A stretch of DNA of 64,000 bases from Streptomyces angustmyceticus (GTDB taxonomy: Bacteria; Actinomycetota; Actinomycetes; Streptomycetales; Streptomycetaceae), in assembly GCF_019933235.1 (NCBI RefSeq), contig NZ_CP082945.1:7105501-7169500 (forward strand), in the 5' to 3' direction. The notes under the pieces are model-generated. The model searched no databases and was not told where the DNA came from. It saw nothing but the letters and a program-made list of their open reading frames with translations. Shown here piece by piece: positions 26,921-35,852 of this stretch; position 1 is the stretch's first letter; the number at the start of each line of letters is the position of its first letter. A program made the position numbers and the translations under genes.

Positions 26921-28185
26921 CCCGCCGTGTGGCGGTCACCGGCGTCGGGATCGTCGCTCCGGGCGGTGTGGGTGTGCCCGCCTTCTGGGACCTGCTGTCC
27001 GCAGGCCGCACGGCGACCCGCGGCATCACCCTCTTCGACCCGGAGGGGTTCCGCTCGCGCATCGCCGCCGAGTGCGACTTCGACCCGGCGGCACACGGGC
27101 TGAGCGAGGAGCAGGTGGCCCGCTCGGACCGGTACATCCAGTTCGCGATGGTCGCCGCCGAGGAGGCGCTGCGCGACGCCGGTCTCGACACGGAGTCCGA
27201 GGACCCCTGGAGGGTCGGGGTGTCCCTGGGCACCGCGGTCGGCGGCACCACGCGCCTGGAGCACGACTACGTCGCGGTCAGCGACCACGGTGCCCGGTGG
27301 GACGTCGACCACCGGCCCGCCGGCCGGTACCTGGAGCGGGCGTTCTCCCCGAGTTCGCTCGCCTCCGCGGTGGCGGAGCAGATCGGCGCCCACGGCCCGG
27401 TGCAGACCGTCTCGACGGGCTGCACCTCCGGCCTCGACGCCATCGGCTACGCCTTCCAGTCCATCGAGGAGGGCCGGGTCGATGTCTGCGTGGCCGGCGC
27501 CTCCGACTCACCGATCTCCCCGATCACCGTGGCCTGCTTCGACGCGATCAAGGCGACCTCGGCGAACAACGACGATCCGGCACACGCCTCCCGTCCCTTC
27601 GACGCCCACCGCGACGGATTCGTGATGGGGGAGGGCGGCGCCGTCCTCGTCCTGGAGGAGCTGGAACACGCCCGCGCCCGCGGCGCGACGATCCACTGCG
27701 AGATACGCGGCTACGCCACCTTCGGCAACGCGTACCACATGACCGGTCTCACCCAGGAGGGCCTGGAGATGGCCGAGGCGATCAACCGCGCCCTCGGCCA
27801 CGCCAGGATCGACGCCACCCAGGTGGACTACGTCAACGCGCACGGCTCGGGCACCCAGCAGAACGACCGGCACGAGACGGCCGCGGTCAAGCGGTCGCTC
27901 GGCGCACACGCCCGCAAGATCCCGATGAGTTCCATCAAATCCATGGTGGGCCATTCGCTCGGGGCGATCGGCGCGATCGAGATCGTGGCCTGTGTGCTGG
28001 CACTCACCCACCAAGTGGTGCCGCCCACGGCCAATTACGAGACTCCGGACCCGGAGTGCGACCTCGACTACGTGCCCAAGACGGCCCGGGAGCTGCCGCT
28101 GCGTTCGGTGCTCTCGGTCGGCAGCGGCTTCGGTGGATTCCAGTCAGCGGTGGTACTGACCCGACAGGGTGGGAGGGCATCATGA
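26917..28185 (+). CDS. whiE ORFIII: Ketosynthase alpha subunit of the type II minimal PKS
   Basis: A 422-residue KAS II-like ketosynthase that condenses malonyl units on ACP. The nucleophilic cysteine is Cys169 in VSTGCTSGLDA; the catalytic histidines lie in NAHGSGTQQND and VGHSLGAIG. It pairs with the next gene, whose ATG overlaps its stop codon, to form the KS/CLF heterodimer. Sequence context (STGCTSG) is typical of spore-pigment KS alpha subunits. Confidence 0.96.
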   Translation: MTRRVAVTGVGIVAPGGVGVPAFWDLLSAGRTATRGITLFDPEGFRSRIAAECDFDPAAHGLSEEQVARSDRYIQFAMVAAEEALRDAGLDTESEDPWRVGVSLGTAVGGTTRLEHDYVAVSDHGARWDVDHRPAGRYLERAFSPSSLASAVAEQIGAHGPVQTVSTGCTSGLDAIGYAFQSIEEGRVDVCVAGASDSPISPITVACFDAIKATSANNDDPAHASRPFDAHRDGFVMGEGGAVLVLEELEHARARGATIHCEIRGYATFGNAYHMTGLTQEGLEMAEAINRALGHARIDATQVDYVNAHGSGTQQNDRHETAAVKRSLGAHARKIPMSSIKSMVGHSLGAIGAIEIVACVLALTHQVVPPTANYETPDPECDLDYVPKTARELPLRSVLSVGSGFGGFQSAVVLTRQGGRAS

Positions 28186-29432
28186 GCTCCCCGGAAACAC
28201 GTCGTTCCGTCGTCACCGGCATGGGTGTCATCGCCCCCAACGGGGTGAGCACCGAGACCTTCTGGAAGGCGACGGTCGAGGGCATCAGCGTCCTCGACCG
28301 CGTCACCCGTGAGGGGTGCGAGCACCTTCCGCTCAAGGTCGCCGGCGAGGTCCGCGGGTTCGATCCGGCGGATCTGATCGAGGAGCGCTACCTCGTCCAG
28401 ACCGACCGGTTCACCCACTTCGCCATGGCGGCGGCCAACCTCGCGCTGGACGACGCCCGGCTCGGCCGTGCCGACTACAACGACTCGCCGTTCGCGGTGG
28501 GCGTCGTCACGGCCGCCGGATCGGGTGGCGGTGAGTTCGGCCAGCGGGAGCTGCAACGGCTCTGGGGCCAGGGCTCCCGCCACGTCGGCCCGTACCAGTC
28601 GATCGCCTGGTTCTACGCGGCGAGCACCGGACAGATCTCCATCCGCGGCGGCTTCAAGGGGCCGTGCGGAGTCGTGGCCAGCGACGAGGCGGGCGGTCTG
28701 GACGCCCTGGCGCACGCCGCCCGCACCATTCGGCGCGGCACCGACGCCGTCGTCGTGGGCGCCGCCGAGGCGCCCCTGGCCCCCTACTCGGTCGTCTGCC
28801 AGCTCGGCTACGACGATCTGAGCAAGCTCGACGATCCGGCCCGCGCCTACCGGCCGTTCACCGACGGCGCCTGCGGGTTCGTGCCCGCCGAGGGCGGCGC
28901 GATGCTGATCGTCGAGGAGGAGGCGGCGGCCGTGAGCCGCGGGGCGAGCGTCCGGGCCGTACTGGCCGGGCACGCCGCCACCTTCACCGGTGCCTCCCTG
29001 TGGGAGGCGTCCCGGGAGGGGCTCGCCCACGCCATCCGCGGCGCGCTGGCCGACGCGCGGTGCGCCCCGGAGGAGATCGATGTGGTGTTCGCGGACGCGC
29101 TCGGCGTCCCCGCGGCCGACCGGGCCGAGGCGCTGGCGATCGCGGACGCCCTGGGCCGGCACGCCTCGCAGGTCCCGGTGACCGCACCCAAGACCGGCAC
29201 CGGGCGGGCGTACTGCGGCGCCCCCGTCCTGGACACCGCTGCCGCGGTGCTCTCGATGGAGCAGGGCGTCGTGCCGCCCACCCCCAACGTCGTCGACGTC
29301 TGCCACGACCTTGACGTGGTGACCGGGCGGGCCCGCCCCGCCGAGTTGCGGACGGCGCTGGTGCTGAGCCGGGGACTGATGGGCTCGAACGCGGCGATGG
29401 TGCTGCGCAAGGGCTCCCCGTCCCCCTCGTGA
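28182..29432 (+). CDS. whiE ORFIV: Ketosynthase beta subunit / chain length factor
   Basis: A 416-residue partner of KS alpha that sets chain length. At the position of the active-site cysteine it has Glu169 (VVASDEAGGLDA); most chain length factors have glutamine there. The rest of the fold is intact (GSGGGEFGQRELQRLWG, AVVVGAAEAP, GLMGSNAAMVLR). GGGAGG precedes the ATG, which overlaps the KS alpha stop. Spore-pigment systems of this type make long chains, about dodecaketides in S. coelicolor. Confidence 0.95.
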   Translation: MSSPETRRSVVTGMGVIAPNGVSTETFWKATVEGISVLDRVTREGCEHLPLKVAGEVRGFDPADLIEERYLVQTDRFTHFAMAAANLALDDARLGRADYNDSPFAVGVVTAAGSGGGEFGQRELQRLWGQGSRHVGPYQSIAWFYAASTGQISIRGGFKGPCGVVASDEAGGLDALAHAARTIRRGTDAVVVGAAEAPLAPYSVVCQLGYDDLSKLDDPARAYRPFTDGACGFVPAEGGAMLIVEEEAAAVSRGASVRAVLAGHAATFTGASLWEASREGLAHAIRGALADARCAPEEIDVVFADALGVPAADRAEALAIADALGRHASQVPVTAPKTGTGRAYCGAPVLDTAAAVLSMEQGVVPPTPNVVDVCHDLDVVTGRARPAELRTALVLSRGLMGSNAAMVLRKGSPSPS

Positions 29433-29447
29433 GAAGGAGAACTGCAC

Positions 29448-29738
29448 ATGAACGCTCAACTGACGCTCAATGAGCTGGCCGCGCTGATGAAGTCCGCCGC
29501 CGGGCTCACCGTCGACCCGAAGGAGCTGGCGAACCGGCCCGACGCGACGTTCACCGAGTTCGGCCTGGACTCGCTGGGCCTGCTCGGCATCGTCGGCGAG
29601 CTGGAGAACCGGCAGGGCCGGCCGATGCCGACCGACGCGGAACGCTGCCGGACGCCGCGCGACTTCCTCGATCTGGTCAACACCGGTCGAACCGTCCCCC
29701 AATCCGCCCAAGAGAATGTGTCTACGACAGGAGCCTGA
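29448..29738 (+). CDS. whiE ORFV: Acyl carrier protein
   Basis: A 96-residue ACP. The phosphopantetheine attachment serine is Ser42 in FGLDSLGLLGIVGELE. It carries the polyketide chain for the KS/CLF pair. GAGAAGGAG precedes the ATG. The last 15 residues are a non-helical tail. Gene order follows the pigment operon exactly. Confidence 0.95.
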   Translation: MNAQLTLNELAALMKSAAGLTVDPKELANRPDATFTEFGLDSLGLLGIVGELENRQGRPMPTDAERCRTPRDFLDLVNTGRTVPQSAQENVSTTGA

Positions 29739-29739
29739 C

Positions 29740-30213
29740 ATGTCCGGCCACACCGAGAACGACATCACCATCGCGGCACCGCTCGACCTCGTCTGGGACA
29801 TCACCAACGACATCGAGAACTGGCCGCAGCTGTTCAGCGAGTACGCCTCGGTCGAGGTGCTGTCCAGGGAGGGCGACACGACCACCTTCCGGCTGACGAT
29901 GCACCCGGACGACAACGGCACCGTGTGGAGCTGGGTCTCCGAGCGGACCGTCGACCGCCGCAACCGCACCGTCCGCGCCCGCCGGGTCGAGACCGGCCCG
30001 TTCCAGCACATGGACATCCACTGGCAGTACAGCGAGATCCCGGGCGGCACCTCCATGCACTGGACCCAGGACTTCGCGATGAAGCCGGACGCCCCGGTCG
30101 ACGACAAGGGCATGACCGAGCTCATCAACCGCAACTCCCGGATCCAGATGGAGCTCATCCGGGACCGCATCGAACAGCGCGACCGCGAGCTGCGGTCCAC
30201 CACCGTCGGCTGA
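29740..30213 (+). CDS. whiE ORFVI: Polyketide aromatase/cyclase, START-like (WhiE ORFVI type)
   Basis: A 157-residue single-domain SRPBCC (START-fold) cyclase. NDITIAAPLDLVWDITNDIENWPQLFSEYAS at the start is the family signature, and WTQDFAMKPDAP near residue 108 lines the pocket. It directs first-ring closure and aromatisation. The ATG at 29740 follows AGGAG and lies one base after the ACP stop codon. Confidence 0.93.
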   Translation: MSGHTENDITIAAPLDLVWDITNDIENWPQLFSEYASVEVLSREGDTTTFRLTMHPDDNGTVWSWVSERTVDRRNRTVRARRVETGPFQHMDIHWQYSEIPGGTSMHWTQDFAMKPDAPVDDKGMTELINRNSRIQMELIRDRIEQRDRELRSTTVG

Positions 30214-30269
30214 CGGCCCGCCAGGCCGGGTGCGGACCGCCACCCGGTGGCAACGAAGGGATCTCCCCG

Positions 30270-30602
30270 ATGCACCACGCTCTGATCGTCGCTCGTATGG
30301 CGCCCGGTTCGGCTCCGGACATCGCCGAGGTCTTCAAGGCCTCGGACCGTACGGAACTGCCGCACCTGGTCGGCGTCTCGCGACGGACCCTCTTCCAGTT
30401 CGGTGACGTGTATCTGCACCTCATCGAATCCGACCGGCCGCCCGGCCCGGAGATCGCCAAGGTGACGGAGCACCCGGAGTTCCGCGCCGTCAGCGACAAG
30501 CTGTCCGCCTTCGTCAGCGCGTACGACCCCGAGACCTGGCGGAGCCCCAAGGACGCGATGGCCCAGCAGTTCTACAGCTGGCAGCGCGACGGCAGCGGCT
30601 GA
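30270..30602 (+). CDS. whiE ORFVII: TcmI-family polyketide cyclase (WhiE ORFVII type)
   Basis: A 110-residue ferredoxin-like cyclase (HHALIVARMAPGSAPDIAEVF ...TELPHLVGVSRRTLFQFGDVYLHL). It closes later rings of the aromatic polyketide, like TcmI of tetracenomycin synthesis. It is the last gene of the pigment operon; a strong hairpin follows 56 bp later. Confidence 0.93.
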   Translation: MHHALIVARMAPGSAPDIAEVFKASDRTELPHLVGVSRRTLFQFGDVYLHLIESDRPPGPEIAKVTEHPEFRAVSDKLSAFVSAYDPETWRSPKDAMAQQFYSWQRDGSG

Positions 30603-30658
30603 CGCGTACGGGGAACCGGGGCGATCCCCCGGCTCCCGCGCCGTCCCGGAAAAGGGCA

Positions 30659-30698
30659 AGGTCGCCCGGTGAGGAGAAGCCTCCACACCGGGCGACCT
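30659..30698. terminator. Bidirectional hairpin between the pigment operon and the methyltransferase
   Basis: AGGTCGCCCGGTG and CACCGGGCGACCT form a perfect 13-base stem; GAGG/CCTC pair inside it. It separates two convergent transcription units. Confidence 0.88.
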
Positions 30699-30714
30699 GC
30701 CGTGCCGGGTCATC

Positions 30715-31743
30715 TCACTCGGGGACGGTGCACTCGAAGGCGTGTAGGTACGGATTGACCTCCCGGATCTCGCCGACCTTCAGGCCGGCCTCCGCCATCC
30801 GGCTGACCAGGCTCGCCTTGGTGTGCTTGGCGCCACCCACGTTCAACAGCAGCAGCAGATCCATGGCGGTGGTGAACTTCATCGACGGGCTGTCGTCGAC
30901 GAGGTTCTCGATGATCACGACGCGGGCTCCGGGACGGGCGGCCGCGACGACGTTGCGCAGTGTCCTGCGGGTGCTCTCGTCGTCCCACTCCAGGATGTTC
31001 TTGATGATGTAGACATCGGCCCGGACCGGGATGTCCTCGCGGCAGTCGCCGGGCACCACCCGCACCCGCGAGGCGAGCGGACCGCCCTCGCGCAGCCGGG
31101 GGTCCGGGTTCGCCACGACGGTGGGCAGATCGAGCAGCGTGCCCTCCAGAGCGGGGTACTTCTCCAGCAGACTGGCCAGCACATGCCCCTGGCCGCCGCC
31201 GATGTCCGCCACCGACGACGCGCCGCTCAGATCGAGCAGGTCCGCGATGTCCTGTGCCGACTGCTTGCTGGACGTGGTCATCGCGCGGTTGAAGACCTCG
31301 GCCGAGTCCCCGGCGTCCTGGTGCAGGTACTCGAAGAAGCTCTTGCCGTACAGGTCGTCGAAGACGTTGCGGCCGGTGCGCACCGCGTCGTCGAGCCGGG
31401 GCCAGGCCGCCCAGGTCCACGGCTCGGTGCACCACAGCGAGATGTACCGCAGGCTGTTGGGGGTGTCCTCCCGCAGCAGCCGGGACATCTCCGTGTGGAC
31501 GTACGTCCCGTCGTCGGTCTCCTCGAAGATCCCGTAGCACGACAGGGTGCGCAGCAGCCGGTCCAGCGGCCGCGCCTCGGTCTTGACCGCGGCGGCCAGT
31601 TCCTCCGCGGTGGTGGGCCGGTCGCCCAGTGCGTCGGCGACGCGGAGTTGCGCCGCCGCCCGTACGGCCGCCGCACAGGCGGCGCCGAAGACGAGCTCCC
31701 TGAGCCGCATGGCCGGCTGGGGGGTGGGACTCACGGTGGTCAT
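30715..31743 (-). CDS. SAM-dependent O-methyltransferase
   Basis: A 342-residue methyltransferase of the plant COMT/hydroxyneurobactin-like type found in aromatic polyketide pathways. An N-terminal winged-helix dimerisation domain (about 10-100) precedes the SAM-binding motif VADIGGGQGHVLASLL. PGARVVIIENLVDD is a typical late motif. It faces the pigment operon and probably methylates a phenolic hydroxyl of the pigment or a related aromatic compound; that link is inferred from position only. Confidence 0.85.
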   Translation of the reverse strand: MTTVSPTPQPAMRLRELVFGAACAAAVRAAAQLRVADALGDRPTTAEELAAAVKTEARPLDRLLRTLSCYGIFEETDDGTYVHTEMSRLLREDTPNSLRYISLWCTEPWTWAAWPRLDDAVRTGRNVFDDLYGKSFFEYLHQDAGDSAEVFNRAMTTSSKQSAQDIADLLDLSGASSVADIGGGQGHVLASLLEKYPALEGTLLDLPTVVANPDPRLREGGPLASRVRVVPGDCREDIPVRADVYIIKNILEWDDESTRRTLRNVVAAARPGARVVIIENLVDDSPSMKFTTAMDLLLLLNVGGAKHTKASLVSRMAEAGLKVGEIREVNPYLHAFECTVPE

Positions 31744-31750
31744 TCCGCCT

Positions 31751-32857
31751 CTATTCTCCGGTTGAAGAGGTCTGTGCGCCGTGCTCCTCCTGGCGCCGGC
31801 ACAGACCCGGCGGCTGCGAGGTCCGGCAGATGTTGTGGACGAACCGGTTGCCCTTGCCCTTGGGGTCGCGGTTGGCGAGGTCCACCGGCTTGTTGCCGAG
31901 CACGAGGTTGTCGATGACGAGGTTGTGCTCGTTGGTCGCCTTCACGAAGCTGTGGAAGAGCACGATGCCGCCGGAGAGCGGGGACTTGCCGACGTTGTCG
32001 CGGATCAGGTTGCGCCGTACCAGCGTCTTCTCGGCGCCGGTGAGGACGATGCCGGACCCCTGGAGGAACGGCAGGCGCGGGGTGCGGGGGCAGTACTTGT
32101 TGTTCTTGACGACGGTGTTGTTGCGGACGGACAGCGCGCCCGCCCGGGGACGGGACTCGTCGCCGACGACGAAGATGCCGCCGCAGTTCTTGGTGACGGT
32201 GTTGTGGGCGACCGTCAGGTTCCTGACGCGGCGCACGGTGATGCCGATGCGGTTCTCCGCGAGGTAGTTCTCGGTGACCGTGGCCCCGCGGGTGTCGGTG
32301 GCCCCGGCCTCCTCCTTGACCGTGTTCGCCAGGAAGATGCCGGAGTCGCCGTTGCCGGTGACGACGTTGTCGCGGATCAGCCCGCGGACGGACCTCTCCT
32401 GGGCGATGCCCCACACCCCGTTGTGCCGCGCGGCCACGTCGTGGACGAGCAGCCGGTCGGTGCGGGACGCCCAGATGCCGTTCTTCTTGAAGCCCTTGAC
32501 GGTCAGCGAACGGATGCTGACGTCCCGCAGCGGCCGGCCCGCCGGGCCGATGACGCAGATGCCGTTGCCGGCCCTCGCGCACATGTTCCCGGCCCGCTTG
32601 CCGCCCGGTTCGATCACGGTCTTGTGGCCCGCGCCGACGAGGCGGATCCGCGACTTGCGGATGACCACGCTCTCCCGGTAGAGGCCGGGCCGGATGAAGA
32701 CGGTGTCGCCCGGCTTCGCTCTGTCCACCGCTCGCTGGATCGATTGTCCGGGGTGGACGACGTGTCGTTCCGCTGCGTCGCTCGGTGATGCCGCGCCCAG
32801 TCCGCCGACCAGCATCCCTGCGACACAGCCCATGTATGTCATCTGTCGAAGCGCCAT
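31751..32857 (-). CDS. Secreted right-handed beta-helix protein (NosD/pectate-lyase-like fold)
   Basis: A 368-residue protein with a signal peptide (MTYMGCVAGMLVGGLGAASP SDAAE region, cut near residue 30) followed by repeated beta-helix turns: SIQRAVDRAKPGDTVFIRPG, then many NxI/V-x-N rungs such as NTVTKNCGGIFVVGD and NLIRDNVGKSPLSGGIVLF. Two cysteines near residues 90 and 100 may form a disulphide. It lies seven bases upstream of the O-methyltransferase gene, so the two form an operon. Carbohydrate binding or surface display is possible; no lyase residues were identified. Confidence 0.83.
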   Translation of the reverse strand: MALRQMTYMGCVAGMLVGGLGAASPSDAAERHVVHPGQSIQRAVDRAKPGDTVFIRPGLYRESVVIRKSRIRLVGAGHKTVIEPGGKRAGNMCARAGNGICVIGPAGRPLRDVSIRSLTVKGFKKNGIWASRTDRLLVHDVAARHNGVWGIAQERSVRGLIRDNVVTGNGDSGIFLANTVKEEAGATDTRGATVTENYLAENRIGITVRRVRNLTVAHNTVTKNCGGIFVVGDESRPRAGALSVRNNTVVKNNKYCPRTPRLPFLQGSGIVLTGAEKTLVRRNLIRDNVGKSPLSGGIVLFHSFVKATNEHNLVIDNLVLGNKPVDLANRDPKGKGNRFVHNICRTSQPPGLCRRQEEHGAQTSSTGE

Positions 32858-33318
32858 GAGGCGAAGCTATGGGCGATCACTGCCGCTCGCCACATGTGGT
32901 GACCCGACGATGACGCTGTGTGCGCCGGCCCGCTGCCGACACGCCGTCAAGTCCGCTGGCCCGCCCGGCACCGGACTGCCGATCAGGGCCGGTCAGCGGG
33001 GTCCTCGCCGGTGGTGCGGGGCGCCTCGGCGCTCGGCCGGCGGGCACCCGGAGGGGTATCACCTGACCGGGTATCGGAGGGGGTGCCGGACGGAGCATCG
33101 GGCCCGGCTTCCGACGGGGCGTCAGCCGTTTCCTCCGGCCACACCTCGGTCAGGAACGCCGAGAGGCTGGTCGGCAGGAACCACGGACGGACGCGGGAAA
33201 CGGTCACGGAAGACCAACGCGCCAGGACCGGCCGACGACACCCGTCCGGGGCGCTGAGCGCGCCAGATCACCCCAACGGCCCCGGGGGACGGCCGCCGAA
33301 CGGGCGTCGGCCGCCCGT
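32858..33318. other. Gap of 460 bp with at most one small frame
   Basis: No conserved gene was recognised. A 74-codon minus-strand frame at 32983-33207 (GTG start, RPWFLPTSLSAFLTEVWPEE then a Pro/Ser/Thr-rich tail) has moderately biased codons but no ribosome-binding site. Confidence 0.4.
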
Positions 33319-34119
33319 TCAGCGGCCGCGGCGGACCGCCGCCTCGATGCCGTCGAGGATCACCGTGAGGCCGGCCTCGAAGGTGGCCCGCGCCTCGCGC
33401 TCCAGGTAGGGCACCGAGTCGTCCGGCTCCGGTACGGCGCCCTCGGTGTCGAGCCGGACCAGCAGCGGGAAGCGTTCCGCGAAGTCGGGGACCACCTCGG
33501 TCAGCACGCCGGAGCGGGCCTGCCACCACTCCTCGTCGGACACCCCCGTCGACGCCGTGGCCAGCCGCGACTCGGCGACCGTCCGCGCGGCGCCCCGGAC
33601 GCAGTGGAACAGGGTCCCGACGATCCGCCGCAGCGCCGCGGAGTCCAGCCCGGTCGCGTACAGCACGCGCAGCAGCGTCTCCAGGGAGCGGTATTCGTGC
33701 GGGCCGAGCACCGGCCGCGCCTGGGAGATCTGGAGGACCCAGGGGTGACGGAGCGAGAAGTCCCAGGTGTCCTCGGCCCAGGACGTCAGCGCGGCCCGCC
33801 AGCCCGGTGCCAGGTCGTACTCGGCGGGCAGCTCGGCCAGCACGTGGTCGTGCATCAGGTCCACCAGCTCGCTCTTGCCGGGGACGTAGGTGTAGAGCGC
33901 CATCGCCGTACGCCCCAGGCGCTCGCCGACCGCGCGCATGGACAGCGCCGCCATGCCGTCGGCGTCCGCGATCGCCACCCCTGCCTCGATGATCGCCGCC
34001 ACGCTCAGCGCCGGTCTGGGCCCCGACCCCCGTGCGGCGCGCGGGGGCGCGGCGCCTTCCGCGCGCCACAGCAGGGCCATCGAACGGCGGGCGTCGCCCT
34101 GGCCCGCGAATACGACCAC
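33319..34119 (-). CDS. TetR-family repressor with TetR_C-type domain
   Basis: A 266-residue regulator. The helix-turn-helix is at about residues 40-85 (AAIIEAGVAIADADGMAALS, then AMALYTYVPGKSELVDLM). The C-terminal domain (DFSLRHPWVLQISQARPVLGPHEYRSLETLL) is of the tetracycline-repressor kind. It is divergent from the siderophore-interacting protein gene, with two similar operators between them. The GTG at 34119 follows GGAG. It probably controls itself and the neighbour. Confidence 0.88.
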   Translation of the reverse strand: MVVFAGQGDARRSMALLWRAEGAAPPRAARGSGPRPALSVAAIIEAGVAIADADGMAALSMRAVGERLGRTAMALYTYVPGKSELVDLMHDHVLAELPAEYDLAPGWRAALTSWAEDTWDFSLRHPWVLQISQARPVLGPHEYRSLETLLRVLYATGLDSAALRRIVGTLFHCVRGAARTVAESRLATASTGVSDEEWWQARSGVLTEVVPDFAERFPLLVRLDTEGAVPEPDDSVPYLEREARATFEAGLTVILDGIEAAVRRGR

Positions 34120-34127
34120 TTGCCACT

Positions 34128-34176
34128 CCTTACGGCATAAAGTAACGTCGCCGAGCGAACTCTTTACGGTGTAAAG
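34128..34176. promoter_or_regulatory. Two TetR operators
   Basis: CTTTAC, three bases, GTAAAG at 34162-34176 is a perfect six-base inverted repeat. CCTTACGGCATAAAG at 34128-34142 matches it at 12 of 15 positions and sits just before the tetR start. Two such sites fit repression in both directions. Confidence 0.7.
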
Positions 34177-34292
34177 ATAGCAAGCTCCCGCGACGCCGTC
34201 GATGCGCCGACGGCGCGTCGGCCACCCGCTCCGCCCCAGGTGTCATCACGTCAGCATCCGCCCGAACCCCCTTCTGCCTCACGGAGGATCCG

Positions 34293-35171
34293 ATGACGGC
34301 CGTTCCCGTCGCGCTCGTCCAGGTCACCGAGGTCCGGCGCCTCACCCCCCGCATGGTCCGCGTCACCTTCGCCGGGGAGGGCCTCGACGACCTCCCCACC
34401 TGGCCCGACCAGCAGCTCAAGCTGTGCTTCCCCCGGCCCGGCCAGGCGGCGCCCCGGCTGCCCGAGGGGGTCCCCGACGGCGATGCGATGGGCTGGTACC
34501 AGGCGTTCCTCGCCCTTCCCGAGGACGAACGGCCGTGGATGCGCAGCTACACCGTGCGCTCCTACGACCCCGTGCGACAGCGGATCAGCGTCGACTTCGT
34601 GCTGCACGGCACGGATCCGGCGACGGCCGGGCCGGCCACCCGGTGGGCCGCCTCCGCCGCCGTCGGCGACACCCTCGCCCGGTACGGCCCGTCGCCCGAG
34701 TACGCCAGGCCGCTGCCCCTCGACACCGCCGACTGGCTGCTGCTGGCCGGCGACGAGACCGCGCTGCCGGCCATCGGCTCCCTCCTCGAAGCGCTGCCCG
34801 CCGGCGCCCGCGCCCTGGCCTGCGTCGAGGTGGCGGACGCCGCCGAGGAACAGCGCCTCGCGACCCGGGCGGACCTCACCGTGCGGTGGGTCCACCGAAC
34901 GGGCCCCGGCGCCGGGAACCCTGACGCCCTGCCGGCGGCCGTGCGCGCCCTCGCCTTCCCGGCGGGCCGGGTCTTCGCCTGGCTGGCCGGCGAGGCGGGC
35001 ACGGTGCGGGCGCTGCGGCGCCATCTCGTCGAGGAGCGCGGTGTCGGCAAGGAGCAGATCGACTTCAGCGGGTACTGGCGCCGCCGGCTCAGCCAGGACG
35101 ACGCCCCCACGGACGAGGACCTCGCCGAGGCACGGGAGCGCGTCGAGGCGGCCGGTTCCGGACAGGGCTGA
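34293..35171 (+). CDS. Siderophore-interacting protein (FAD ferric reductase)
   Basis: A 292-residue flavoprotein of the ViuB/SIP family that reduces ferric siderophore to release iron. The FAD-binding motif is RSYTVRSYDP (near residue 75), with ADTLARYGP-like loop and the C-terminal NAD(P)H part FAWLAGEAGTVRALRRHLVEE, ending in FSGYWRRRLSQDD. GGAGG precedes the ATG. Control here is by a TetR protein; no iron box was recognised. Confidence 0.9.
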   Translation: MTAVPVALVQVTEVRRLTPRMVRVTFAGEGLDDLPTWPDQQLKLCFPRPGQAAPRLPEGVPDGDAMGWYQAFLALPEDERPWMRSYTVRSYDPVRQRISVDFVLHGTDPATAGPATRWAASAAVGDTLARYGPSPEYARPLPLDTADWLLLAGDETALPAIGSLLEALPAGARALACVEVADAAEEQRLATRADLTVRWVHRTGPGAGNPDALPAAVRALAFPAGRVFAWLAGEAGTVRALRRHLVEERGVGKEQIDFSGYWRRRLSQDDAPTDEDLAEARERVEAAGSGQG

Positions 35172-35182
35172 CGCCCGAGGGG

Positions 35183-35566
35183 TCAGCCCGCCCGCTCGGC
35201 CGCGCTGCGCTCCACGCAGAACTCGTTGCCCTCGATGTCGGCCAGCGTCGCCCACCCGGTCCCGTCGGCCCGCCGGTGGTCGGCCACCAGGGTCGCGCCG
35301 AGCGCCAGCAGCCGCTCCACCTCCTCGTCCCGGCCGCGGTCCTGCGGCCGCAGATCGAGGTGCACCCGGTTCTTCCCGGCCTTGGCGTCGGGCACCGTGA
35401 CGAACAGCAGGGTCCCGCCCGCGGAGGTGACCGTGGCCTCCGGGTCGCCCGGCAGGTCGTCCTCGGCCAAGGTGCCGTCCAGCGCCTCGGCCCAGAAACA
35501 GGCCAGGCGGTAGGCGTCGGTGCAGTCGATCGTGAGGTGACGTATCAGCGAAGTCATGGGCGTCAC
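35183..35566 (-). CDS. VOC (glyoxalase-like) family protein
   Basis: A 127-residue vicinal-oxygen-chelate protein with paired beta-alpha-beta-beta-beta units: LIRHLTIDCTDAYRLACFWAEALDG at the start and NRVHLDLRPQDRGRDEEVERLLALGA, then DIEGNEFCV. Such single-subunit VOC proteins are enzymes or drug-binding resistance proteins. Its stop lies 11 bp from the convergent siderophore-interacting gene. Function not determined. Confidence 0.85.
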   Translation of the reverse strand: MTPMTSLIRHLTIDCTDAYRLACFWAEALDGTLAEDDLPGDPEATVTSAGGTLLFVTVPDAKAGKNRVHLDLRPQDRGRDEEVERLLALGATLVADHRRADGTGWATLADIEGNEFCVERSAAERAG

Positions 35567-35852
35567 TATGCGGTTGGGGGGTGGGAGAGTGCCAGCGGAT
35601 ACCCGCGGGGCGGGCCGGCTTCCGCGGGGCCGTGAGCGGTGCGGGGCCGGGCCTCTCGGTACGGGTGACGGTGCGGCAACTCAAGCCTCCCTGAAGGGAG
35701 TTCGCGGGACAGCCGTACTGCGGGCCCGGCCGGGCGGCGGGATCCGGCGGGCCGGCGGGCGGCCGGGCGCGCGGTGCCGGGCGGTCCGTGCCCGAACCGC
35801 TCCCCGGTTTGTCCGGCCCACCCGTTCAAGTCGCCCGCCCCCTCGTCTACAG

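Noticed and set aside
25299..30602. Type II PKS operon as a possible new antibiotic cluster
   Set aside because: Gene order and content match the known spore-pigment whiE locus; only its flanking genes are unusual.
28068..30713. Long minus-strand frame through the KS beta, ACP and cyclase genes
   Set aside because: Amino acid composition is Gly/Arg/Ala-biased and no motif appears; the plus-strand genes are certain.
32983..33207. 74-codon minus-strand frame in the gap before the tetR gene
   Set aside because: No ribosome-binding site and no recognisable family; kept only as a note in the gap entry.
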